Positions 33,048 to 41,052 of a stretch of 64,000 bases of DNA are shown piece by piece (position 1 is the stretch's first letter; the number at the start of each line of letters is the position of its first letter). Source of the stretch: Flammeovirga agarivorans (GTDB lineage Bacteria; Bacteroidota; Bacteroidia; Cytophagales; Flammeovirgaceae); assembly GCF_012641475.1 (NCBI RefSeq), contig NZ_JABAIL010000001.1:310001-374000 (forward strand), written 5' to 3'. A model generated the notes under the pieces. The model saw nothing but the letters and a program-made list of their open reading frames with translations. It had not been told where the DNA came from and did not search any database. The position numbers and the translations under genes were made by a program.

Positions 33048-34007
33048 CTACAAGCACCTACTTCTGTACTGGTACGGAGTACATCCTATTGCTTTTTTAA
33101 AAGCATAAGAGAAATGAGAGGCATGTTGAAAACCAATTTGTTCTGTAATTTGTCCAATAGGTAGTTTAGTTGTGCAAAGAAGTGATTTGGCATGTTCAAT
33201 TCTTTTTCTATTGGCAAATTCAAAGATTGTTTCGTTTGTATATTTTTTAAAATATTTCTTTAAATAGGATTCATTAATTCCAACCTCTTTTGAGAGGTCT
33301 GGTATTGAGTACTGTATATGTATATTATCAGTAATCAGTTGTTTAATGAATTCTACCTTAGACTTAATAATATGGTCTGGTTGTTCTATTTCTTGTAGTC
33401 GGATAATTTCTGATAAAATTGCTACGACCTTTGATGAATAATAGAGGAACTTCCCCAAATTATTTTGATGATTGTCTAATATTTCTAATAAGATCTTATG
33501 TATTTTAAGATCCTTTTGAATAATGAAATTTGTTTTTTTATTGAAGAGAGAGAATAATGTTTCTGATAAAATTTTTGGTAATTGTAAGTGTTCAAAGTAT
33601 CCATCATTAAACTCAATTACCAAGAGATCAACCTTTGACAGTTTATTGAGTCTCAGTTCAAATTGTTGCTCATTAATAAGTTCACCTTCCAAACTTCTTA
33701 ACATTCGCATGTTATTGTTGACATGATATTCAACTTGAGCTTCACTTAAATTGAATACCAATATTTTTTTGTTTGGATTTAGTACAATAAAGCCATCTTC
33801 ACAAGACATGTATTGTTCTACTAAATATCTATTAATCGAGAAGGATGCTAAGAGAATAGATTGGTAGTAACCTTTTACTTTGTCATTGTCCCATGACTTT
33901 TCTTCTTCATAGACACCGTTGTTTTTCGTGTTAACGTAATTTGAGTTGTTATTTAGATAATTAAAGTAAGACGAATTTTCGGGAGCTAGGAGAACATTTA
34001 GTTTCAT
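33048..34007 (-). CDS. AraC family regulator, first gene of the Xus-like operon
   Basis: The 319-residue protein has a C-terminal two-helix-turn-helix AraC domain (about 215-318: 'QYSIPDLSKEVGINESYLKKYFKKYTNETIFEFANRKRIEHAKSLLCTTKLPIGQITEQIGFQHASHFSYAFKKAIGCTPYQYRSR') and an N-terminal ligand domain. This is the PchR/AlcR-like group that activates siderophore uptake when the ferric siderophore is bound. It leads its own target operon and has an iron-box-like operator 74 bases upstream. Its closest visible relative is the next AraC gene (34252-35199): the two share nearly the same DNA-binding domain, so they are a diverged tandem pair. Confidence 0.9.
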   Translation of the reverse strand: MKLNVLLAPENSSYFNYLNNNSNYVNTKNNGVYEEEKSWDNDKVKGYYQSILLASFSINRYLVEQYMSCEDGFIVLNPNKKILVFNLSEAQVEYHVNNNMRMLRSLEGELINEQQFELRLNKLSKVDLLVIEFNDGYFEHLQLPKILSETLFSLFNKKTNFIIQKDLKIHKILLEILDNHQNNLGKFLYYSSKVVAILSEIIRLQEIEQPDHIIKSKVEFIKQLITDNIHIQYSIPDLSKEVGINESYLKKYFKKYTNETIFEFANRKRIEHAKSLLCTTKLPIGQITEQIGFQHASHFSYAFKKAIGCTPYQYRSRCL

Positions 34008-34080
34008 TGTCTTGTTCTAAGTATTTGGAAACGGTTTCATATTTCTTGTTTGTTAATTATTACTGAGGCGAATTTATTAT

Positions 34081-34103
34081 TTATTTAGATTAATTTAAAA
34101 TAA
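34081..34103 (-). promoter_or_regulatory. Iron-box-like operator 5 (Xus-like operon)
   Basis: TTATTTA-GATTAATTT-AAAATAA has one mismatch in the 3' arm and lies 74 bases upstream of the AraC start that heads the receptor operon. Confidence 0.7.
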
Positions 34104-34251
34104 CCAAAAAAATAAAAATCATGAAGGTTTTGTAGAAAATGTATGGTTAACTGCTTGTTGATTAATCTTTTATTGGTTTTTGGAAAGGGTGAAGTAGAGA
34201 GATTAATTTCTATTGTCGTAATTTTTTTTTCTGAATTCGATAAATTGAATT

Positions 34252-35199
34252 CTACTTTTGTTGAGTTCGGTACTGATTAGGAGTTAATCCAGTATTTTTT
34301 TTGAAAGCATAAGAAAAATGAGCAGCATGTTGATATCCTACTTTTTCTGCAACACAAGAAACAGTACAATCAGTGGTTGTTAAAAGGTTTTTAGCAAATG
34401 AGATTCTTTTCTTCGTTGCATATTCAAAAATTGTCTCATCAAATGTTTCTTTAAAGTATTTTTTTAAATATGAAGTATTGATTCCTACGGATTTAGCTAA
34501 ATCAGGGATAGAATATTGTATATGCAAGTCTCTATCAATAATCTCTTTAACTTTTAAGACTTGCTCTTCGTATTGATTGTTATTGTTATTGGTTTGATGT
34601 AATACCTGATCAACCACTTCTGATAACACCTCAAAAATTTTTCCATTCAAATACATTAATTGACAAACACCTCTTTTGGTTGAAGAAAGCATTTCTTGTA
34701 ATAAATGAATGGTATTACCTTTTGTTTTAAAAATAGGTGAGGGGATAGCTTGAAACAGTGAGGTAACCACTTCTAATAGAGACGGGTGGAAAATCCCTTG
34801 ACTAAAATAGGAATCTTCGAATTCTATTATCAGAAAGTTGCATTTTGTGTTTTTCTGAGTGATAAATTGGTGATTTAGAGTAGGGAATAAAGTACCATCC
34901 TGAGGTTTGAGAGATACTTCAGATGATAGATTCTTAATTTTTAATGAATATGCTGAATCTATATTAAATACAATGTTTTTATGATGACTTTTCAACGTAA
35001 AGAAAAACTCATCAAGAAAAATTTCATTGATTTGACAATGAGTAATGGTGAAATTGTTGAAAGCTATTTTATGATAAACACCGTTCGCAAATTGTTTTTT
35101 CCACCCTCTTTTTGTGATGTGTAATCCAAAGTTATCTTGACTTGTTAGTATCGTACTATATTTGTCAATTACCTCTATGATGTCGGTATTGGACTCCAT
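34252..35199 (-). CDS. AraC family regulator, divergent from the haem operon
   Basis: This 315-residue regulator has the AraC domain at its C-terminus ('QYSIPDLAKSVGINTSYLKKYFKETFDETIFEYATKKRISFAKNLLTTTDCTVSCVAEKVGYQHAAHFSYAFKKNTGLTPNQYRTQQ') and an N-terminal sensor domain. It is strongly similar to the regulator at 33.0-34.0 kb in the last 100 residues and much less so in the sensor half, which suggests different ligands. I chose the ATG at 35199 (MESNTDI) rather than the open frame 18 codons further, because it places the iron-box-like operator 65 bases upstream, as in the paralogue. It probably controls the divergent haem locus, its own gene, or both. Confidence 0.88.
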   Translation of the reverse strand: MESNTDIIEVIDKYSTILTSQDNFGLHITKRGWKKQFANGVYHKIAFNNFTITHCQINEIFLDEFFFTLKSHHKNIVFNIDSAYSLKIKNLSSEVSLKPQDGTLFPTLNHQFITQKNTKCNFLIIEFEDSYFSQGIFHPSLLEVVTSLFQAIPSPIFKTKGNTIHLLQEMLSSTKRGVCQLMYLNGKIFEVLSEVVDQVLHQTNNNNNQYEEQVLKVKEIIDRDLHIQYSIPDLAKSVGINTSYLKKYFKETFDETIFEYATKKRISFAKNLLTTTDCTVSCVAEKVGYQHAAHFSYAFKKNTGLTPNQYRTQQK

Positions 35200-35263
35200 A
35201 TTCCCCCTCGATTTTGTTGATATAAGTGATAACCTGAATTGGTAGTAAGTCACAAAATTATGT

Positions 35264-35286
35264 TTATTTAGATTGGTTAAAAATAA
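35264..35286 (-). promoter_or_regulatory. Iron-box-like operator 6 (second AraC gene)
   Basis: TTATTTA-GATTGGTTA-AAAATAA has one arm mismatch and lies 65 bases upstream of the AraC start. Confidence 0.65.
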
Positions 35287-35429
35287 AAGTGTTTAAAATT
35301 TCACATTTTTTCTGAATTAGTATGAATTTTCCTGTTTCGTAATAACAAAATTTACAGATTTCTCTATTCGTAATAATCATTTCTTTTTTCGATAGTTTTT
35401 CCAATATAGTAACCTATACATTTGTGGTG

Positions 35430-35452
35430 TTATTTAGATTAATTTTAAATAA
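35430..35452 (+). promoter_or_regulatory. Iron-box-like operator 7 (haem operon), behind a -7 element
   Basis: TTATTTA-GATTAATTT-TAAATAA has perfect arms and ends 8 bases before the ATG of the first haem-locus gene. TACATTTG at 35417-35424 matches the Bacteroidota -7 consensus and would place the transcription start inside the operator. The mRNA leader would then be only about 30 bases. Confidence 0.75.
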
Positions 35453-35460
35453 GTAGACAA

Positions 35461-36411
35461 ATGAAACTTTTTTATTCGACAATAGTTACGATAATTCTTA
35501 CTGTATTCATGACTTCATGTGGTACAGAAAAGAAACAAACTTCTAACGAAGCAGCCAATAGCACATCAGGTGAGAAAATTGGTGTTCTTTTGGTCAATCA
35601 TGGATCTCATTCTGAAGGATGGAGAAAAATGTTGAAAGATATTGAGTTAGATGTACGTGATGACATCATGAAAAGTGGTGATATCGCTGAGGTACGTACT
35701 GCATTTATGGAGTATACAGAACCATCTATCGCAACTCAGATGAAAAAATTCGATGCAGAAAATTACGATAGAGTTATCGTTGTGCCTATCTTCTTAACAA
35801 TCTCTTCTCATACAAGTAATGATATTCCTAACATTGTTGGATTAGCGAATGATCCTAAAGTAAAAGAAGAACTAAAAGCAGAAGGCATTGAAACATATAC
35901 TTCTAAGGCAAGAGTATTGGTTACTCCATTATTAGATTTCCCTACAGTATTAAAGAAAAATATTACAAGAAGAGCTAAAGCGTTGTCTAATGGTTCTGGT
36001 GATGAAGGTGTTGCTTTAATTGCTTATGGTGATGAAGAGTTTAACCAACAATGGGAAGAAATGGTAGAAGATATTGGTCGTTACCTAAAAGCACAAACAG
36101 GTATCGGTTCAATTTCATATGGATGGTGTGGTCATTTAGTAAGATACTCATCTGAACCAACGAAAAAAGCAATTGATCAGATCTTAGATTTAGAGGAAAG
36201 AGCCATTGTTATTCCGGTGTTAGTTGCTAATGATGAACATTTCCAAGGGGAAATTATCCAAAAAGGTGTTGACATGGTGGAAGATCAAAAACGCGTAGTT
36301 TATAAACAAGATGCAATTCTTCCTGATGCTAACATTAATAAATGGGTAGTGAAAATTGTTGCTGAAACAGTAGCAGAGTTAAAAGGAACAAAAGAAGTAG
36401 CAGCTAAGTAA
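35461..36411 (+). CDS. CbiK/CbiX-type chelatase lipoprotein at a haem-uptake locus
   Basis: The 316-residue lipoprotein has signal peptide to Cys20 (MKLFYSTIVTIILTVFMTSC), then a Ser/Thr linker and a class II chelatase of the CbiK/CbiX type. The metal-binding histidines appear to be kept: 'IGVLLVNHGSHSEGWRKML' (H47/H50) and 'VPIFLTISSHTSNDIPNIVG' (H117 with the HxxxDIP pattern). A third is 'VLVANDEHFQGEII'. Cytosolic CbiK/CbiX insert Co2+ into sirohydrochlorin, but here the enzyme is exported and sits before FMN/FeS, receptor, HmuY and ChaN genes. I infer a haem-binding or iron-removing (dechelatase) role, in the place HmuS holds in other Bacteroidota. An iron-box-like operator lies directly upstream. 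Confidence 0.85.
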   Translation: MKLFYSTIVTIILTVFMTSCGTEKKQTSNEAANSTSGEKIGVLLVNHGSHSEGWRKMLKDIELDVRDDIMKSGDIAEVRTAFMEYTEPSIATQMKKFDAENYDRVIVVPIFLTISSHTSNDIPNIVGLANDPKVKEELKAEGIETYTSKARVLVTPLLDFPTVLKKNITRRAKALSNGSGDEGVALIAYGDEEFNQQWEEMVEDIGRYLKAQTGIGSISYGWCGHLVRYSSEPTKKAIDQILDLEERAIVIPVLVANDEHFQGEIIQKGVDMVEDQKRVVYKQDAILPDANINKWVVKIVAETVAELKGTKEVAAK

Positions 36412-36435
36412 TTGCATTTTAATGATTGCTGATTG

Positions 36436-37920
36436 ATGTATAAAGAACATCTGTCAGCAATTGTAAAACTTCAACGATCAATACGGGTTTCCATGCAGTT
36501 AAAGATAGACTATCGTAAATCAGGGATCACTCTACTAATATTTGGTGCATTTGCATACTTTGCAATTTATGGACCTTTAGATAGAGAAGATTTACATCAA
36601 AACATTTCTACAATTGAGAATGAACACTTTGCTCCAAAGTTAGTGGCAGATTTTGAAAGAAAAACCACTAAAGAAGCAGGTTTAATTTCTGAAGGGAAGA
36701 GTTATGTTTTGGGAGAGTATGGTTTAGTAAGAGCAATTCCTAAAAATGTAGTTAGAGAGGCAGGAATGATTTCTTTCTCTAATGACATGGGGGAGTCACT
36801 TCATAACAAGGAGTGGGCGAATGATATGTCTGGTCGTTTAAAAGAAAAGTATGGAGACGATGCCGAAGTAGTAATAAAACTACATGGCGATTTATGTTAT
36901 GCAGAAATATACCAAAGTGGAAGGTTACGATCATTGTACTTTGAAAACATGATGCATAATACTGTACAAGGATTTTCAGGACCTATTTATATGGGTATAG
37001 AAAGTTCGTTAGGTGGTAGTGTGAGAGAAGTGTCTTACATTACATCTAAAGAGACAGAAAGCTATTTGCGAAAGGTACTTAGAAGTGGTTATTTAGATCA
37101 ATATAAGAATTTAAATATAGGAGACTCAGACCATCAAATTAATGCAATATCTGGGGCAACGATCACAACAAAAGCAATGGCAGATGGAGTGACAGAAGCA
37201 TTTCATGTTACAGCTCCTCAGGTCCTTGCTACTTACTACGATTTTGATGTCGATGCATTTGGAGTTAAAGCAGAGCTTACTTATTGGTGGATTGTTCACA
37301 TCATTGTTATCACTGGAATTTTTGCTTTTGCGATGATTCCTCAAATTAAAAAGACTAAAAAGTCTAGACTAGCAGTTTCAATTTTTACGATGGCTTATAT
37401 AGGTTTTGGAATGAATAGCTCATTCACTTATATCACTTATTTAATGCCATTTATGGGAACAGAAGTTTCTTTGTTCCTAACAATTTATGCCTTACTAACG
37501 CTATTATCAGCCGTTTGGGGAAAAAATGCTTATTGTTCATATGTATGTCCTTTTGGTGCAGCACAGATGATCACTTTGAAATATTCTCCTTTCAAATCGA
37601 AGAAATTATTTATAACAAACAAACAAGCAGAATATATAAGGTACATCGTTACATTGGTCTTATTTGTAGGCTTTGTAATAGGATATAAAGAGTTTGGGAA
37701 TTTTGAACTATTCCCCGATTTATTCAGTACCGAAATCTCATCTTATTGGTTTTATATCTCTCTCGCATTTATTGCTATATCTGTAAAGTACCCGATGCTA
37801 TGGTGTCGAGTAGCTTGCCCTACAGGTTGTGTATTGGATGCTGTAAAAAATGCTTCAGAAAAGAAAGTAAAACGAGGGCCAATTAAAAAGGCTCCTATGA
37901 AAAGACCTTTAAGAGCATAA
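36436..37920 (+). CDS. FMN-binding and 4Fe-4S membrane electron-transfer protein (NosR/NapH-like)
   Basis: This 494-residue inner-membrane protein has an N-terminal helix, a periplasmic FMN_bind domain with the flavinylation motif 'INAISGATITTKAMADGV' (attachment Thr about residue 242), then about five helices and two cluster motifs: 'YCSYVCPFGAAQM' (C367, C371) and 'WCRVACPTGCVLDAV' (C457, C461, C465). This is the NosR/NapH type that carries electrons across the membrane to a covalently bound periplasmic FMN. In this operon it probably supplies electrons to the exported chelatase or to haem iron. ATG 36436 is given; ATG 36493 (19 codons in) is equally plausible, and the frame also has a TTG just before. 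An ApbE flavin transferase would be needed; none is in the window. Confidence 0.88.
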   Translation: MYKEHLSAIVKLQRSIRVSMQLKIDYRKSGITLLIFGAFAYFAIYGPLDREDLHQNISTIENEHFAPKLVADFERKTTKEAGLISEGKSYVLGEYGLVRAIPKNVVREAGMISFSNDMGESLHNKEWANDMSGRLKEKYGDDAEVVIKLHGDLCYAEIYQSGRLRSLYFENMMHNTVQGFSGPIYMGIESSLGGSVREVSYITSKETESYLRKVLRSGYLDQYKNLNIGDSDHQINAISGATITTKAMADGVTEAFHVTAPQVLATYYDFDVDAFGVKAELTYWWIVHIIVITGIFAFAMIPQIKKTKKSRLAVSIFTMAYIGFGMNSSFTYITYLMPFMGTEVSLFLTIYALLTLLSAVWGKNAYCSYVCPFGAAQMITLKYSPFKSKKLFITNKQAEYIRYIVTLVLFVGFVIGYKEFGNFELFPDLFSTEISSYWFYISLAFIAISVKYPMLWCRVACPTGCVLDAVKNASEKKVKRGPIKKAPMKRPLRA

Positions 37921-37932
37921 ACATTCTTGATA

Positions 37933-40131
37933 ATGAAAATTACTACAACAATATTTCTTATTCTTCTCCCTCTATTTAGTTGGGCACAATCTCAATTAAT
38001 TAAGATCGAGGTGATAGACAACGAGCAAAAACCTATGATTGGTGCTCATGTTTGTTTATTATCTTCTACAGGAGAAAGATCATATTATACTACAAACCAG
38101 GATGGTAAAACAGAATTGAAAATTTCTGAACAAACCAAGTGTATAGTTTCTTATACTGGATTTAAGACAACAGAATTAGAATTATCCAAACCTGGAACTT
38201 ATGCTGTAAAACTAAAACCAGACTTACTAATGTTGGATCAAGTAGTGAAGACAGCCAGTGTTGAACCTCAAAAAGTAGATGAATCAATTTACAAAATAGA
38301 AGTGATCAACGGTCCAACTCTTGAAAAAATGGGGGTGCAAACGATACAGGATGCACTACGATTTCAACCAAATATCAATCTTCAACAAGATGGTGTTTTG
38401 GGTACTAGAATTATCATGCAAGGTTTAGAAGGTCAGCATGTGAAAATATTGATTGATGGAATGCCTGTAGTTGGCCGACAAGGAGGTAACATTGACTTAT
38501 CACAGCTAGATGCAGCACAAATTGATCATATTGAAATTATCGAAGGGCCAATGTCTGTCGTTTATGGATCCAATGCATTAGCAGGTACGATAAATATTAT
38601 CACCAAAGAAAACAAATACCATACGGTACAAGGTGTAGCAAAAGTATATGGTGAATCTGTAGGCTTAGTGAGTGGTGATGTGAACGTATCTGGTGTGAAG
38701 AAGAATCATAAATGGGGTATCAGTGGTGGTACTCGATTATTTAATGGCTTTGATCCGGATAAATCAACAAGATCCATGTCATTTAATCCAAAAGATCAGT
38801 ACAACGCTGATGTATATTATGGATATAAGTTTTCAGGTTGGGATACAAAAGTGGGTGTTCGTTTTGGTAGAGAAGATTTAACATTGGTGGGAGATTATAC
38901 TTCGCCTACAAATCCAGTTAGAGCATTCGATTCGAATTATATCACAGATAGAATCACGTATTACGGTCAGTTCAATAAGCAGTTTAATAATGGTGATGCT
39001 TTCCAGGGTATGGTATCATACAATACATATGATAGACATGGTCAACAATACTTTGTAAAGATCAATGAAGGTACAGAAACACCACAAGGAGATCCATCGC
39101 ATGATGCATTCCAAACATTAAATACTCGTCTTTCTTATGCAAAACAGGTAAATGATTGGTGGAAAGTAAATGCAGGCTATGAGTTAACAGACGAAACGGG
39201 TAGCGGTGATAAAATGGATGAAGGAGCAAGACTTACCGAAAATGCAATCTGGACAGATATGAATATGAAAATATCTGAAAGATGGGCTTTCCAGCCAGGA
39301 GCAAGATTTATCCATCATTCTCAGTTTGGAGCACCACTGATCTATTCTGCTCATGTGAAGTACGATGATAAATCATCTTGGGCGGGCCGATTGTCTTTTG
39401 CAAAAGGTTTTAGAGCACCTTCTTTAAAAGAAATGTACATGAATTTTGTGGACTCAAACCATGAAATCTATGGAAACCCGGACTTACAGGCTGAAACGTC
39501 TTACAGCTTAACGGGAAATATCAGTAAGAATTTAGAGTTATCGGAAAGTGCTTTAGTAAGGTTAGAAGCTTCTGCTTTTTATAACCACTTGAACGATGTT
39601 ATTGAGTTGGCACAAGGAGAAGATGGCAGATCGTATATCTATACGAACGTTTCCCAGAAGAAAACTCAAGGTGGAACTTTTAAAGCCACTTATAATAACA
39701 ATAACAAATTAAAGATTGATGCAGGAGTAACACTTACGGGAATAGGTTACGACTTGTACAATGAAGGAAATTTTGACTTCAGGTATTCAACAGATCTTGT
39801 TTCATCTGTTTCCTACTTCTGGCCTCAATTTGATTTGTCAGCAAGATTAGATTACAAATACACAGGAGCAAGAGTTCAATTAACAGTTTCTGATGTTGAT
39901 GCTCCGGTAGAGGAAGGGACAGTAGATGCTTACAATATGCTGAACTTCTCTTCAACAAAAAACTTCAAAAATAAAAAGTATGCTGTAACGGCAGGGGTTA
40001 AAAATATTTTAGATGTAACAGATGTGACAAATACTACGAATGGTGGTGCACACTCTGGAGGTACATCGATGTTGATCGCATGGGGAAGAACCTACTTTGT
40101 ATCATTCAAGGTAGCCATCGGTAAACCATAA
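37933..40131 (+). CDS. TonB-dependent receptor, haem type (HmuR-like)
   Basis: The 732-residue receptor has signal peptide MKITTTIFLILLPLFSWAQ, an N-terminal regulatory-like domain, the plug 'LDQVVKTASVEPQKVDESIYKIEVINGPTLEKMGVQTIQDALRFQPNINLQQDGVLGTRIIMQGL' and 'IEIIEGPMSVVYGSNALAGTINIITKE', and a barrel. In the barrel, 'AKGFRAPSLKEMYMNFVDSNHEIYGNPDLQAETS' (F493 onward) carries the FRAP and NPDL boxes with a His between them, the pattern of haem/haemoglobin receptors. The HmuY gene follows 51 bases later. The ATG at 37933 is chosen; a TTG two codons earlier is not needed. The start is 12 bases past the FMN/FeS gene. Confidence 0.9.
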   Translation: MKITTTIFLILLPLFSWAQSQLIKIEVIDNEQKPMIGAHVCLLSSTGERSYYTTNQDGKTELKISEQTKCIVSYTGFKTTELELSKPGTYAVKLKPDLLMLDQVVKTASVEPQKVDESIYKIEVINGPTLEKMGVQTIQDALRFQPNINLQQDGVLGTRIIMQGLEGQHVKILIDGMPVVGRQGGNIDLSQLDAAQIDHIEIIEGPMSVVYGSNALAGTINIITKENKYHTVQGVAKVYGESVGLVSGDVNVSGVKKNHKWGISGGTRLFNGFDPDKSTRSMSFNPKDQYNADVYYGYKFSGWDTKVGVRFGREDLTLVGDYTSPTNPVRAFDSNYITDRITYYGQFNKQFNNGDAFQGMVSYNTYDRHGQQYFVKINEGTETPQGDPSHDAFQTLNTRLSYAKQVNDWWKVNAGYELTDETGSGDKMDEGARLTENAIWTDMNMKISERWAFQPGARFIHHSQFGAPLIYSAHVKYDDKSSWAGRLSFAKGFRAPSLKEMYMNFVDSNHEIYGNPDLQAETSYSLTGNISKNLELSESALVRLEASAFYNHLNDVIELAQGEDGRSYIYTNVSQKKTQGGTFKATYNNNNKLKIDAGVTLTGIGYDLYNEGNFDFRYSTDLVSSVSYFWPQFDLSARLDYKYTGARVQLTVSDVDAPVEEGTVDAYNMLNFSSTKNFKNKKYAVTAGVKNILDVTDVTNTTNGGAHSGGTSMLIAWGRTYFVSFKVAIGKP

Positions 40132-40182
40132 TTCACAATAAGTTCTATTCAATTTTGAAATTTTTTCTTAAACAAAATAACA

Positions 40183-40914
40183 ATGAAAAAACTAGTAACA
40201 ATTCTTTCAGCTATCGCTCTACTTTCATCTTGTAACGAAGAATCTACTCCGGTAGTACCAGAAGATACTTCTTCTCATGATCTACAAGTTTCTCTTTATG
40301 GATTACCAGTGGTAACTATCGAAAAAGAACAATACCCAGGTGGCCCAGTGACTGAGGTTGAGTTGGACTATAACCGTCAGGTATACATCGATCTTGATGC
40401 TGCTTCTGCAGACACGAATGCAGATACAACAGGTATCCACTGGAACGATGCTGGATATGTACAATTTGATATCCCAGGTGGTGTAGACACTGCTGAAGGT
40501 AGCGAAGGATGGGACATCGTGATGACTTATTATAACGGTTACACTTCTGATGGAGAAGGTGGACAAGTTCCTTATTACATGACAGGTGGTCTAGTAAACA
40601 AAGGTACAGCTAAGGCACTTCGTTTAAACAAAGCAGAATTAGAAGAAGAAGGTCAAACTTTTGTAGCTTATAATGATGTTACTTTCGAAGATGCTTCTGC
40701 TTTAACATTATCATCAAGTGCTGATGCTATTGGTTCTGATTGGAAAGCGTTAGATTTCGAAACGTTCACTTACAAGATCGTTGAAGACCAATACTATATT
40801 GTAGAGTCATCAGAAGGTAAATTATACAAGCTTACATTTACAGATTTCTATAGCGAAGAGGATGGTACTAAGGGATTCCCTAAATTCAAGTTCCAACGTT
40901 TAATTGCTGAATAA
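40183..40914 (+). CDS. hmuY: HmuY family haem-binding lipoprotein
   Basis: The 243-residue lipoprotein has signal peptide MKKLVTILSAIALLSSC (lipid Cys17). The mature domain shows HmuY family features: 'WNDAGYVQFDIPGG', 'SEGWDIVMTYYNGYTSDGEGG', 'DWKALDFETFTYKIVEDQYYIVESSEGKLYKLTFTDFYSEEDGTKGFPKFKFQRL' at the C-terminus. HmuY proteins take haem from host or environmental haemoproteins at the cell surface and hand it to HmuR. The adjacent FRAP/NPDL receptor supports this. Which residues ligate haem here (His or Met) cannot be assigned from sequence alone. A hairpin terminator follows. Confidence 0.9.
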   Translation: MKKLVTILSAIALLSSCNEESTPVVPEDTSSHDLQVSLYGLPVVTIEKEQYPGGPVTEVELDYNRQVYIDLDAASADTNADTTGIHWNDAGYVQFDIPGGVDTAEGSEGWDIVMTYYNGYTSDGEGGQVPYYMTGGLVNKGTAKALRLNKAELEEEGQTFVAYNDVTFEDASALTLSSSADAIGSDWKALDFETFTYKIVEDQYYIVESSEGKLYKLTFTDFYSEEDGTKGFPKFKFQRLIAE

Positions 40915-40951
40915 TTTCAGTTGTCACTATATTCAGAATACCTCTGAGCAT

Positions 40952-40986
40952 AAACCGTAGAACATTTACTTTGTTCTGCGGTTTTT
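40952..40986 (+). terminator. Terminator after hmuY
   Basis: AAACCGTAGAACA pairs with TGTTCTGCGGTTT (one wobble), followed by TTTTA. It lies between hmuY and the ChaN gene, so ChaN may be expressed by readthrough or by its own promoter in the 65 bases that follow. Confidence 0.75.
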
Positions 40987-41052
40987 ATATTAAATTACAA
41001 TATGTTTTACGATGAGGCTTAGTTAAGTCTCCCTTCCATTTTAATATTACTG

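Noticed and set aside
33949-33971. Partial iron-box-like sequence (TTATTTAGATAATTAAAGTAA)
   Set aside because: It lies inside the coding part of the AraC gene with a mismatched 3' arm. It was not counted among the seven operators.
34232-34251. GAATTC-N8-GAATTC hairpin after the second AraC gene
   Set aside because: The 6-bp stem is short and not followed by a T-run. It is not a convincing terminator.
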